Origin: Arthrobacter sp. SLBN-112
Lineage (GTDB): Bacteria; Actinomycetota; Actinomycetes; Actinomycetales; Micrococcaceae
Reading direction: 5' to 3'
Length of the DNA: 64,000 nucleotides
Assembly: GCF_006715225.1 (NCBI RefSeq)
Contig: NZ_VFMU01000001.1
Span: forward strand, 806,001 to 870,000
This document shows positions 25,194 to 33,593 of this stretch, piece after piece (the stretch's first letter is position 1; each line of letters begins with the position of its first letter). The notes beneath the pieces were generated by a model that saw nothing but the letters and a program-made list of their open reading frames with translations, ran no database searches and was not told the DNA's origin. The position numbers and the translations under genes are program-made.

Positions 25194-26546
25194 TTAGGAG
25201 ACGGTGACGGGGGTGGCGATCAGCGCTTCGGTCTCGCGGCGGAGCTCCAGTGCTTGGGACAGGGAGTCATCAATGATGACATCGTCCCAACCGACAGTGG
25301 CCCCCTTGGGCACATCGTTACGCAGCTCCACGTGGTGGGCCAGGGCAACAGGGAGGGCGCCCGTTGACACCGAGTGCTTGGCGGAAACCAGCTTGCCCCA
25401 GACGGTGAAGCCGCCTTCGCCGTCGAGGAATTCACCGGCCTTGAGGTCCTTCTTGGCGGTGGCGACCACGTCGCCGTAGAAACCGACCGGGCCACCGGTG
25501 GGGATGCCGCGAAGGGCTGCGTTGGCAATGGACATGTTCAACTCGAGGCCCACGTAGTGGTACGGGCGGTACAGGGCGGCGTACTGGCCAGTGGGGTCCG
25601 GGTGCCAGGGGTATTCGTTGAAGCAGCCGGAAACGTAGTCGTTGGTCGCCTTGACCACGACGAAGACGCCTTCCTGGGTGTTGTGGCTGATCCAGCTGCC
25701 GTCGCGGTTGACGCTGGACATGACGTCGACGCTTCCTTCGTGGGCGAGGGATCCGCCGACGGCGGCCGGGCGGCAGATGGTGGCGATCTCTTCAACATTG
25801 CCGGGCGTGAAGCTCAAGCCGGAATCGGAGGGAGCAAGCCCGGCACCATTGGCCACCGCCGCCATTTCAATGGCGGCCTTGGTCCCGTCGCGGAATGAGG
25901 TGTGCATGTAGGGGTTGAGCTGGCCGGAGTCCGTCAGTTCCTTGGAGAACTCCCAGTTTTCCCAGACGTTGTCCGGGTTCATCTCGTGGTAGTGCTCCAG
26001 GTATTTGGCGCCCTTGCCGGCGCAGACCACGTCGAAGCCGCTGGTGCGGGCCCAGTCCACGAGTTCCATGATGAGGGCCGGCTGGTCCCCGTAGGCCATC
26101 GAGTAGACCACGCCTGCTTCCTCCGCCCGCTTGGCCAGCGCGGGGCCGGCAAGGGCATCAGCTTCGACGGTGACCATGATGATGTGCTTCTTGGTTTCGA
26201 TCGCCTTCAAAGCATGCTTGATGCCGACGATCGGGTTGCCGGTGGCTTCGACGATGACGTCGATGTCCACGTCGAACAGTTCGTCAGCGTTGGCGATGAT
26301 GGCCGTGGAGCGGTCCCGCAAAGCTGTTGCGATATCCGGGGCAACCTGCGAGGCGGGCCATTCCACCAGTTCGAAGGCTCCCTGGGCCCGCTTGACGTTG
26401 ATGTCCGCGATGGCGACGACGTGGATGCCGGGGATGTTGTTGGCCTGGGCCAGGTACATGGTCCCATAGCGGCCGGCGCCGATCAGTCCAACGCGGATCG
26501 GACGGGACTGCTGTTCACGGTCGCTGAGGAGTTTATGAAGGTTCAC
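25194..26546 (-). CDS. NAD(P)-binding oxidoreductase with C-terminal SAF domain
   Basis: GTG at 26546 (VNLHKLLSDREQQSRPIRVG) is preferred. The frame is open for 43 more codons upstream, but those run through the LacI operator, and AGAGAG precedes this GTG. 450 residues: homoserine-dehydrogenase-like Rossmann domain with GLIGAGRYGTMYLAQANN (about 20-37), IVEATGNPIVG, MVTVEADALAG and MAYGDQPALIMELVDWA; then a C-terminal SAF-like domain (KDLKAGEFLDGEGGFTVWGKL) such as occurs in sugar-acid dehydratases and FlgA. Proteins of this architecture occur in sugar and sugar-acid catabolic operons, often without a defined reaction. It is the first gene of the operon and thus probably the key catabolic enzyme. 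A branched-chain or apiose-related acid would be a guess only. Confidence 0.8.
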   Translation of the reverse strand: MNLHKLLSDREQQSRPIRVGLIGAGRYGTMYLAQANNIPGIHVVAIADINVKRAQGAFELVEWPASQVAPDIATALRDRSTAIIANADELFDVDIDVIVEATGNPIVGIKHALKAIETKKHIIMVTVEADALAGPALAKRAEEAGVVYSMAYGDQPALIMELVDWARTSGFDVVCAGKGAKYLEHYHEMNPDNVWENWEFSKELTDSGQLNPYMHTSFRDGTKAAIEMAAVANGAGLAPSDSGLSFTPGNVEEIATICRPAAVGGSLAHEGSVDVMSSVNRDGSWISHNTQEGVFVVVKATNDYVSGCFNEYPWHPDPTGQYAALYRPYHYVGLELNMSIANAALRGIPTGGPVGFYGDVVATAKKDLKAGEFLDGEGGFTVWGKLVSAKHSVSTGALPVALAHHVELRNDVPKGATVGWDDVIIDDSLSQALELRRETEALIATPVTVS

Positions 26547-26643
26547 GGGAATCTCTCTAAGGGGTGCTTGGCCAAAGAAAAGCACCTCCGGCAGGCCGGA
26601 TGGCACAACTTCTTTGTCGCATTTTGTAAGGAAAACTGTCCGG

Positions 26644-26661
26644 AGTGGAACCGGTTCCACT
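26644..26661. promoter_or_regulatory. LacI-family operator (perfect palindrome) in divergent promoter region
   Basis: AGTGGAACCGGTTCCACT is an 18-bp perfect palindrome with the central CG expected of LacI/GalR operators. It lies about 98 bp upstream of the oxidoreductase start and 123 bp upstream of the lacI-type start, placed to control both the catabolic operon and autoregulation. Confidence 0.8.
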
Positions 26662-26783
26662 TTTGTACCAGCCACTGATAAGCTGTGTCAACGATCACCT
26701 TCCTGGCCCGTCGTAATGAAGCGAACGGGCAGGAAGGAATGGCGTACGTAATGACGAAAAGGTCTTGGTCTCAAGGAGGAGCG

Positions 26784-27818
26784 GTGCGCAAAGCGCCTAC
26801 TATTCGCGATGTGGCAGCGGCTGCGGGAGTGTCCGTCTCCGTGGTCTCACGGGTCCTGAACCCGGATTCGGGACCGGTGGCACCCGCGAAAAGACAAGAG
26901 GTTTTGCGGGTCATCGACGAACTGGGTTACCGGCCCAGGGCGGCCGCCCGTGAACTCAGCGCGGGGCAGGCACTCACCATCGGCCTGGTGGTCACCGACC
27001 TCTCCAACCCGTTTTTCGCCCGCCTGGCGGACAGGATCGTCTGGGAGGCACGCGGCCATGGCGTGCAGGTGGTGTTGATGACCACGCAGGAGGATCCGCA
27101 CCTGGAGGCAGACTCCCTGGATACGTTGCTGGACCGCTCAGTGAGCGGCGTGATTGCCACTCCCACCGGGGGCAACATCGAAAAGTGGCGGCGCCTGCGG
27201 GACCTCGGCGTCAACGTGGTCTTCATTGACCGCGCTATCGAAGAGCTCGAAGATGTGGACGTTGTCAGCATCGAAAACTTCGACTCCGCGGAACGCTCCA
27301 CCGAGCACCTCATCACCCTGGGCCATACCCGGATCGGGCTGATCACCGGCCCGCTCACCACCTCCACCGGAAGTGCCAGGCTGAACGGCTACAAGGCCGC
27401 CCACCAGAAGGCCTCCCTGCCGGTAGACCCCACGCTGATACGTGACGTGCCTTTCCGTGGGGACGCCGGCGGCGACGCCGTAGGATCACTGCTTGCGATG
27501 CGTCAGCCGCCCACGGCCCTCATCGTGGCAAACACGGCACAGGTGCAAAGTTCGGTCCGCAGGCTGGTCCAAATGGGCATTGACATCCCCGATGAGCTTT
27601 CCCTCATCGTCTTTGACGACAATCCCTGGACGGAGCTGACCACTCCCCCGCTGAGCGTCATCCGCCAGCCGCTGGACATGCTTGCCGTTCACGCCATCGA
27701 GCTGGTGCTCGGGCGGATGCACGGGAAGCTGCCGGACGGGGCGCGCCGCATCGAGGTCAAAGCCGACTACCTGCCGCGCAACAGCTGCGCGCCCCTCATC
27801 CTGTCAAGCGCCCGCTGA
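26784..27818 (+). CDS. LacI-family transcriptional regulator of the sugar-acid operon
   Basis: GTG at 26784 has an excellent AAGGAGGAG upstream, so it is preferred to in-frame starts up to 26685. 344 residues. The helix-turn-helix TIRDVAAAAGVSVSVVSRVL is followed by the hinge GYRPRAAARELSAG. The periplasmic-binding-protein-like effector domain shows LTIGLVVTDLSNPFFARL, GVIATPTGG, NVVFIDRAIE, HLITLGHTRIGLITG and SLIVFDDNPWTELTTPPLSVIRQP. It is divergent from the oxidoreductase/TRAP operon, with a perfect palindrome between them, so it is very likely its repressor, released by a pathway intermediate. The 3' end overlaps the convergent DoxX-like gene by 15 nt. Confidence 0.93.
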   Translation: MRKAPTIRDVAAAAGVSVSVVSRVLNPDSGPVAPAKRQEVLRVIDELGYRPRAAARELSAGQALTIGLVVTDLSNPFFARLADRIVWEARGHGVQVVLMTTQEDPHLEADSLDTLLDRSVSGVIATPTGGNIEKWRRLRDLGVNVVFIDRAIEELEDVDVVSIENFDSAERSTEHLITLGHTRIGLITGPLTTSTGSARLNGYKAAHQKASLPVDPTLIRDVPFRGDAGGDAVGSLLAMRQPPTALIVANTAQVQSSVRRLVQMGIDIPDELSLIVFDDNPWTELTTPPLSVIRQPLDMLAVHAIELVLGRMHGKLPDGARRIEVKADYLPRNSCAPLILSSAR

Positions 27819-28247
27819 GGTCCGGGTCGGGGCGGGGCTCTTTGCGCGGTTCCGGTCCAGGATCAGCGCGAGGGCGATTCCGAACATCCAGACGTCCTTT
27901 GCCAGCGCGGTGCCTTGCTGGCTTGGCCGGATCCCGTCTTCCAAAGTCATGTCAGGAATTCTTCGGTACATGGTGAGAAGGGATCCGGAGAAGAGGCCCA
28001 GGCCCAGCCCGGCCAGCCGGCTTGGCACGAACGGCGCCAGGAGTGTTGCGCCCAGTGTCATCTCGGCGTAGCTGAGCAGCTTTCCGAACGTTTCCGGCTC
28101 CATCCAAGCCAGCTGTGGGTACACTTTGGCTCCCATGCCCTGCATCTGGGCGGCGCTGTCCTTGTCCAGGTTTCGCTTGCTGTAGCCGGCGTTAAGAATG
28201 AACGCTCCGGTGGCCAGGCGGAGGGGAATATGGCTCAGTTTCATCAT
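27804..28247 (-). CDS. DoxX-like small membrane protein
   Basis: A 147-residue hydrophobic protein with about four membrane spans: IPLRLATGAFILNAGYSKRN, FGKLLSYAEMTLGATLLAPF, RLAGLGLGLFSGSLLTMYRR and AKDVWMFGIALALILDRNR. The GAFILNAGYSK and YAEMTLGATLL segments fit the DoxX/MauE-like superfamily. Function of such actinobacterial proteins is poorly defined; some have been linked to redox stress at the membrane. It stands alone, convergent and overlapping with the LacI-type gene. Confidence 0.75.
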   Translation of the reverse strand: MMKLSHIPLRLATGAFILNAGYSKRNLDKDSAAQMQGMGAKVYPQLAWMEPETFGKLLSYAEMTLGATLLAPFVPSRLAGLGLGLFSGSLLTMYRRIPDMTLEDGIRPSQQGTALAKDVWMFGIALALILDRNRAKSPAPTRTSAGA

Positions 28248-28302
28248 TAAAGTTTAGTCCTGCACCTCCGGCCCGGCCTAGGAACTACGCCCACTGCTCC
28301 CA

Positions 28303-28395
28303 CACCGTCAGCTGCAGCCTGACCGTCCCAAGCAAAGCACCTTCCACGGAAGGCTCGACGACGGCACTCACCTCGCCGTCGCCGTCGTCCCGCCC
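28303..28395. repeat. Dispersed intergenic repeat, copy B
   Basis: Partner of 19661-19754, diverged by several substitutions and short indels. It keeps a 9-bp stem GACGACGGC (28357-28365) with GCCGTCGTC (28381-28389). It lies in the 186-bp gap between the DoxX-like start and the end of the LLM monooxygenase gene, where it may terminate the latter. Confidence 0.6.
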
Positions 28396-28433
28396 AGCAA
28401 ACGCGCCCGTTACAGCGAAAGCGGCCCAGTGCA

Positions 28434-29807
28434 TCAGGCGGTGACCACCTCGGCAGCTGTGTCCGCAGTCCGCACGGGCGTTTCCAGCCCCAGGTGATCA
28501 CGGAGCGTGTTGCCGCGGTATTCGGTGGGGTACACGCCGCGTTCCTGCAGCTCCGGCACCAGGTGGTTCACGATGTCGTCCAGGCCGGTGGGGATCAGCC
28601 ACGGCGAGATGTTGAACCCGTCCACGGCCCCCACCCGGGCGTACTCGGCCAGCTGGTCGGCAACAGCGATGTAGGAGCCGGTGAAGGTGGCATCGATCCG
28701 CGCGGTCTTCGAGGTGACGAACTGGCGGATGGACAGCCCCTTGTCCTTGGCCTCCGCCCGCCACTGGTCCGCCAGCTGCCGCGCCTTGGCACCATGGAAG
28801 CCGCTGCCGCGGGTCTCGGACGTCTCCTCCACCACGGGGTCGATCTCCGGCAGCGGTCCGTCCGGATCGTAGGACTGCAGCTCGCGGCCCCAGAACTGCT
28901 CGAGGTAGGCGACGGCCTGCTGCGGGCCGATCTGCAGGCTCCGCACCCATTCCTTCTTCTCCGCCGCCTCGGCAGCGGTGGGGGCAAGAATGAACTCGCT
29001 GGCCGGCATGATCTGCACGGCGTTCGCGCCGCGGCCCGCGGTCAACGAACGCTCCACCAGGTCCTTGCGGAACTCCACGGCGTCGTCGAACTTGGGGTGC
29101 GCCGAGAAGATGACGTCCGCCTGACGTGCCGCGAAGTTGCGGCCTTCCGGCGAGTCGCCGGCCTGGAACAGCACCGGCCGGTACTGGGCGCTGCGCGGCA
29201 GCCGCGGCGTCACGTCCACCGTGTAGTGCTGGCCCTCGTGCAGAACCCGGTGGGCGGGACCGGCCGGGGTCTCCCATGAGTCCCAGATCCGCTTGGCCGT
29301 CTCCACGAATGCCTCGGCGTGCTTGTACCGGTCAGCATGGTCCAGGTAGCCGCCGCGGCGGAAATTCGCCCCGGTCCAGGCGTTGTCCGTGGTCACGATG
29401 TTCCACGCGGCACGGCCACCCGAGATCAGGTCCAGCGAGGCGAGCCGGTGCGCCAGGTCCGCGGGATCGTTGTACGTGGTGTTCTGGGTGGCCACCAGGC
29501 CGATGTTTTTCGTTAGCGATGCCAGGGCGGCGAGCATGGTCTGCGCGTCCGGGCGGCCCACCACGTCCAGGGCGTGCGGGCGGCCCAGGTGCTCCCGCAG
29601 GCGGAGCCCCTCGCCCAGGAAGAACGCGGCGAACAGTCCGCGCTCGGCGGTCTGGGCGATGCGGCGGAACGATTCGAAGTCCGTCTGCGAGCCGGATTCC
29701 GCGGCCTTCCAGATGGTGCCGGAGTTGACGCCCTGGAAAAAGACACCGAACTGGATCTGGCCGGACGGTACAAAGGCATCGGATTTAGCACGGTTGTGCT
29801 GTGTCAT
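28434..29807 (-). CDS. LLM-class flavin monooxygenase, NtaA/SnaA/DszA type
   Basis: A 457-residue protein with the NtaA/SnaA/DszA/SoxA subfamily pattern: FGVFFQGVNSGTIW, AERGLFAAFFLGEGLRL, the flavin/active-site region GLVATQNTTYNDPADLAHRLASLDLISGGRAAWNIVTTDN, RYKHAEAFVETAKRIWDSW, FQAGDSPEGRNFAARQADVIFSAHP and the C-terminal GFNISPWLIPTGLDDIVNHLVPELQERGVYPTEYRG. These two-component monooxygenases use reduced FMN supplied by a separate reductase and attack C-S or C-N compounds. It is the terminal gene of the transporter operon, overlapping the preceding LLM gene by 4 nt. Likely role: oxidative release of sulfur or nitrogen from an imported organic compound. Confidence 0.9.
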   Translation of the reverse strand: MTQHNRAKSDAFVPSGQIQFGVFFQGVNSGTIWKAAESGSQTDFESFRRIAQTAERGLFAAFFLGEGLRLREHLGRPHALDVVGRPDAQTMLAALASLTKNIGLVATQNTTYNDPADLAHRLASLDLISGGRAAWNIVTTDNAWTGANFRRGGYLDHADRYKHAEAFVETAKRIWDSWETPAGPAHRVLHEGQHYTVDVTPRLPRSAQYRPVLFQAGDSPEGRNFAARQADVIFSAHPKFDDAVEFRKDLVERSLTAGRGANAVQIMPASEFILAPTAAEAAEKKEWVRSLQIGPQQAVAYLEQFWGRELQSYDPDGPLPEIDPVVEETSETRGSGFHGAKARQLADQWRAEAKDKGLSIRQFVTSKTARIDATFTGSYIAVADQLAEYARVGAVDGFNISPWLIPTGLDDIVNHLVPELQERGVYPTEYRGNTLRDHLGLETPVRTADTAAEVVTA

Positions 29808-30895
29808 GGTTTTCCCTTACTTTCCAGCGCCGGCGGGGCAGCGGCGGCGTGTGCGGCAGTGGCGGTTGCGTAGCGGCTCACCGGGCGTTGCAGCCCCAGC
29901 AGGTCACGGAGGGTGCCGTCCTGGACAACCGGACGGAGAGCTCCGCGGCGGCGCAGCTCCGGCAGGACCAAACGGCCCAGCTCCTCCAGATCAACAGCGA
30001 GCGACGCCGGGTGCAGCCGCACGCCGTCGGCCTCCTTCAGGAGCTCCGTCAGGAAGTCGGTGAGACCGGCTGCGGAACCTGCGTAGACGGCACGGCCGGA
30101 ATCAATGCCAGCCACACGCCCAGCCGCAGCCTGCCCGCGCGCGTCCAGGACGACGTCGAGCTCGGCAACAACGGCGACGGACGCGCCCACCCGGGCCCGC
30201 ACGTCGCGGATCTCGGCCGTAAGCAGTTCCGCGGCAGGCGCTGACACCAGCACCCCGTCAACAGCATCCGGCGAAACCACCCCCAGCAGGAACGCCGGAA
30301 CCAGCACCGGCAGCTGGCCCTGCAGCGGCCGCGGAATGATGGACGGCCCCTTGACGGAGTAGCCCGCACCGGCAAAACCGGCAGGCGTTTCAAAATCGAC
30401 GTGGTGCAGCTTGTCCACATCGATGTACCGTCCGGTGGCCACATCGCGGATCACGGCGTCGTCCTCCCACGAATCCCACAGCCGCCGGGACACCTCGATG
30501 GACGCCGCAGCTTCCTGGCCCAGCGCGGCACCGGCCACGGAAGAACGTCCGACGGCGGCAGCAGCCTCCGGCGATTCGGCCGCGGTCGCGATCCAGCCGG
30601 CCCGGCCGCCGGCCACGTAGTCCAGGCTGGCCAGCTGGGTGGAGACGTGGAACGGCTCGGTGTAGACGGTGTCCACCTCGGGGACCAGGGCAATGGTCCG
30701 GGAGACGGGCCCGGCAAACGCCGCGCGCTGCAGGGCGTTCGCCCGGCCGGGCACCGGAGCATCGGTGAAGGTGGCGGCGTGAAAGCCGGCCGACTCGGCG
30801 GCCAGCACGGCACGGGCGATGTCCGCTCCGGCCCAGCCGGCGCCGTCGAGCTCGATGGCAAGGAACCCTGCCTGACGTGGTGAAGAGGTGCTCAC
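29804..30895 (-). CDS. LLM-class flavin-dependent oxidoreductase, second operon copy
   Basis: A 363-residue luciferase-like protein starting with GTG (overlapping the upstream stop as GTGA). It is shorter than its neighbour and more divergent: MSTSSPRQAGFLAIELDGAG, LAAESAGFHAATFTDAPVPGR, PEVDTVYTEPFHVSTQLASLDYVAGGRAGWIATAAESPEA and a C-terminal EELGRLVLPELRRRGALRP followed by DGTLRDLLGL, which resembles the end of the NtaA-type protein downstream (LVPELQERG...NTLRDHLGL). Both are probably paralogous monooxygenase components. Its substrate is unknown; it could act on a second step or form a mixed complex. Confidence 0.85.
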   Translation of the reverse strand: MSTSSPRQAGFLAIELDGAGWAGADIARAVLAAESAGFHAATFTDAPVPGRANALQRAAFAGPVSRTIALVPEVDTVYTEPFHVSTQLASLDYVAGGRAGWIATAAESPEAAAAVGRSSVAGAALGQEAAASIEVSRRLWDSWEDDAVIRDVATGRYIDVDKLHHVDFETPAGFAGAGYSVKGPSIIPRPLQGQLPVLVPAFLLGVVSPDAVDGVLVSAPAAELLTAEIRDVRARVGASVAVVAELDVVLDARGQAAAGRVAGIDSGRAVYAGSAAGLTDFLTELLKEADGVRLHPASLAVDLEELGRLVLPELRRRGALRPVVQDGTLRDLLGLQRPVSRYATATAAHAAAAPPALESKGKP

Positions 30896-31728
30896 TTCTG
30901 GTCCTGACGTTCGTAGGGAATCTTCTCGCCGGCCTCGATGGCCACGGGCAGCCGGTTTTCGGCCGGCGGCAGCGGGCAGGTGGCCAGGTCCGTGTAGGCG
31001 CAGGGCAGGTTCACGGCCCGGTTGAAGTCCAGCAGCACCGACCCGTCCGCCGCAGGCACCACCGAGAGCGACCGGTTGGCCGCGTAGGTTGTCTTGCCGG
31101 AGGTCTGGTCCGTGAACAGCACGGACAGCGAGCCGGGGGCGTGGCCGTTGAACGCCGTCAGCGCCAGCTCCCGGCCGGCCAACTTGAAGCGGATCTCCCC
31201 CGGCGCCTCGTAGACATGCTGGATGCCCTCGACGGCGGCACCCACCGTGGTGGGCCGCGGCGCCTCGAACGGCACGAACGTCCCGCGCACGGCGTAGGCC
31301 GCATCCGGCGAGTAGGCGGGCGTGCCCTGGTAGGCCTGCAACAGCGGGTTCTCCGGATGCCTTGGCCGCACGATGTACTCGCCGCCGCGCTTGGCCAGCT
31401 CAATGACGGTATCGCCCGACACCAGGTTGATGCCGCCGCGTTCCTTGATGGGGCCGAGCTCAACGGCATCACCGGACACAGTGTTTAGTTCCCTGCCGTC
31501 CAGTTGCAGGCTTTCGCCCGCCTCCAGAACCACGCGGACGACGTCGGCCTCCACGCTCCAGGTGCCCGGCGCACCGTCCAGCCGCGCGGGTTCGCTGCCC
31601 AGCCAGTGCAGGTGGGTCACCGCCAGGAAACCGTGCCGGTGGGCCCGGTGCTGCTCGTGGGCGGCGTGCCACTCCTGCCAGTCGGCGTCGAAGGACTCAA
31701 GGGCGGTGTCCGTGGGTATCGCGTTCAT
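30892..31728 (-). CDS. DUF1684-family protein
   Basis: A 278-residue soluble protein. The features HGFLAVTHLHWLGSEPARLDGAPG, LLQAYQGTPAYSPDAAYAVRGTFVPFEAPRP, FTDQTSGKTTYAANRSLSV and the C-terminal LLDFNRAVNLPCAYTDLATCPLPPAENRLPVAIEAGEK (RAxNPPCAY-like) are those of DUF1684. The biochemical function of this family is not established. It overlaps both neighbours by 4 nt and so belongs firmly to the ABC-transporter/LLM operon. Confidence 0.88.
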   Translation of the reverse strand: MNAIPTDTALESFDADWQEWHAAHEQHRAHRHGFLAVTHLHWLGSEPARLDGAPGTWSVEADVVRVVLEAGESLQLDGRELNTVSGDAVELGPIKERGGINLVSGDTVIELAKRGGEYIVRPRHPENPLLQAYQGTPAYSPDAAYAVRGTFVPFEAPRPTTVGAAVEGIQHVYEAPGEIRFKLAGRELALTAFNGHAPGSLSVLFTDQTSGKTTYAANRSLSVVPAADGSVLLDFNRAVNLPCAYTDLATCPLPPAENRLPVAIEAGEKIPYERQDQK

Positions 31729-32771
31729 GATGCCTTCCCTGACGGCGCAGCAGATGAAGTGGCCTGCGTGGCCGCGAAGTTCTCCTCGGTGATGGTCTTT
31801 GATTCCGGCAGCGCTTCCTCGGACAGGCCCCAGCGTTCCAGGACCTTCCCGTAGGAGCCGTCCTTGATGACGGAGTTGAGGGCCTCGGAGATGACCGGGG
31901 CCAGGCCGTTGCCGCGCAGCCTCGTGGCGGCCACCAGCGTCTCGGACGGCCAGCCGGCGTTGACCTTGCCCACCACTCTCAGGTCGTCGCGGGTGTTCTC
32001 GCGGTACACGGTGGACGGGTACGGGGCGATGTTGAGGTCCGTTCGGCCGGAGGACAGCGCCAGAATGGTATCGGCGTCGGACGAGTAGTACTGGAGCGTG
32101 GCCGGCGCCTTGCCCTTGCCCTCCAGTTCCTTGTTCCAGGCCAGCAGGATCTTCTCCTGGTTGGTGCCGGACCCCACGGAGATCTTCAGGCCGGAGATGT
32201 CGTCCGCGCCCTTGATGTCGTAGGTGGACGACTTCTTGGCCTCGAAACCCATGTACGCGGCCCGGTAGCTGGCGAAGTCGAACAGCTTCACCCGGTCCTT
32301 GTTCACGCCCACGTTGGAGAACACGGCCTCAAAGTCGCCCGACTGCGTCTTCAGCGGCCAGTTCTCCCAGGAAGTCACCTGGACGTCCAGTTCCAGGCCC
32401 AGCTTGTCCGCCACCAGCTGGGCGATGTCCAGCTCGGAGCCGATCGGCGTCTTGTCGTCCGTGGCGTGGAAGGACAGCGGGATGGACCCCGCCGTGGTGG
32501 CCACGGTCAGCTTGCCGTCCTTGCCGATCAGCGCGGGGACCTTGGCGGCGAGCGCCGCGTCCTTCTCAGCCCGGATCCGCTGCTGGTCCGGGGAGGTGTT
32601 GTAGACGACGCCGTTGCGGGCCGCCGTCGTCTGCGCCCCTCCGCTGGGGTTGCTGGCGGCTGATGCGCCGGGGTCCGCGCACCCGGCGAGAGCGGCCGTG
32701 CCAAGGAGGACGACGGCGGGAAGCACGTCGAGTGCGCGGCTGCGGCGTAGGCCGCTGGTGGAGAGAGCCAT
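31725..32771 (-). CDS. Amino-acid-type ABC transporter substrate-binding lipoprotein
   Basis: A 348-residue exported protein. The signal segment LDVLPAVVLLGTAALAGC carries a lipobox. The type II (SBP_bac_3) fold is shown by LTVATTAGSIPLSFHATDDKTPIGSELDIAQLVADKLGLELDVQVTSWENWPLKTQSGDFEAVFSNVGVNKDRV, KISVGSGTNQEKIL and the C-terminal IKDGSYGKVLERWGLSEEALPE. Such proteins bind polar amino acids, cystine or related S-compounds. It lies 13 nt downstream of the cognate ATPase gene and upstream of DUF1684 (4-nt overlap). Confidence 0.92.
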   Translation of the reverse strand: MALSTSGLRRSRALDVLPAVVLLGTAALAGCADPGASAASNPSGGAQTTAARNGVVYNTSPDQQRIRAEKDAALAAKVPALIGKDGKLTVATTAGSIPLSFHATDDKTPIGSELDIAQLVADKLGLELDVQVTSWENWPLKTQSGDFEAVFSNVGVNKDRVKLFDFASYRAAYMGFEAKKSSTYDIKGADDISGLKISVGSGTNQEKILLAWNKELEGKGKAPATLQYYSSDADTILALSSGRTDLNIAPYPSTVYRENTRDDLRVVGKVNAGWPSETLVAATRLRGNGLAPVISEALNSVIKDGSYGKVLERWGLSEEALPESKTITEENFAATQATSSAAPSGKAS

Positions 32772-32783
32772 GGGGTGGGTCCT

Positions 32784-33593
32784 TTAGATGTTGAAGGCCG
32801 GTTCGAGCACCTTGGAGAAGAAACTCCGGGTGCGCGGTTCCTGGGGGTTGCTGAAGATTTCCTGCGGGGTGCCCTGTTCCACGATCTGGCCCTGGTCCAT
32901 GAACACCACGGTGTCCGCCACGTCGCGGGCGAAGCCCATCTCGTGCGTGACGATGATCAGCGTGGTGCCGGACGTGGCGAGTTCGCGGATCACGTCCAGC
33001 ACTTCGTTGACCAGCTCGGGGTCCAGGGCGGAGGTGGGTTCGTCGAACAGCAGGATCTTGGGGTCCAGGGCCAGGGCGCGGGCGATGGCGACACGCTGCT
33101 GCTGGCCGCCGGAGAGCTGGCGCGGGTAGGCGCCGGCCCGGTCCTTGAGCCCCACGCGGTCCAGCAGTTCCAGGCCGCGGCGGCGGGCGTCTTCTTTCGA
33201 GCGTCCCTGCGCTACCACCGGTGCTTCGGCCACGTTCTCCAGTGCGGTGAGGTGCGGGAACAGGTTGAAGTTTTGGAACACCATGCCGATCTCGGTGCGC
33301 TGTTTCAGGATCTCCTTTTCGCGCAGCTCGTGCAGCCGGTCGCCGCGGATTTCGTAGCCCACCAGCTGCCCGTCGATGGTGATGTGCCCGCCGTCCACCT
33401 TCTCCAGGTGGTTGATGGTGCGCAGCAGGGTGGATTTGCCGGAGCCGGAGGGGCCCACGATCACGGCCACCCCGCCCGGCTCGACGGTCAGGCTGACGCC
33501 TTTGAGGACTTCGGTGGCGCCGAAGGACTTGCGGACGCCGGTGATTTCCACCAGGCCGCGGGTGGCAGGAGGGGCGGTAAGGGTTGCAGTCAT
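32784..33593 (-). CDS. Amino-acid-type ABC transporter ATPase
   Basis: A 269-residue ATP-binding subunit of the polar amino acid group: Walker [15 protein letters not shown]-loop [19 protein letters not shown], signature [19 protein letters not shown], Walker [17 protein letters not shown] and switch His in [16 protein letters not shown]-terminal [21 protein letters not shown] is characteristic of GlnQ/TcyN-type ATPases. It overlaps the permease gene by 1 nt (ATG/stop at 33593). Confidence 0.96.
   Translation of the reverse strand: MTATLTAPPATRGLVEITGVRKSFGATEVLKGVSLTVEPGGVAVIVGPSGSGKSTLLRTINHLEKVDGGHITIDGQLVGYEIRGDRLHELREKEILKQRTEIGMVFQNFNLFPHLTALENVAEAPVVAQGRSKEDARRRGLELLDRVGLKDRAGAYPRQLSGGQQQRVAIARALALDPKILLFDEPTSALDPELVNEVLDVIRELATSGTTLIIVTHEMGFARDVADTVVFMDQGQIVEQGTPQEIFSNPQEPRTRSFFSKVLEPAFNI

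Noticed and set aside
28247..28501. 84-codon minus-strand frame across repeat copy B
   Set aside because: Composition and position show it is produced by the repeat and the end of the LLM gene in another frame.
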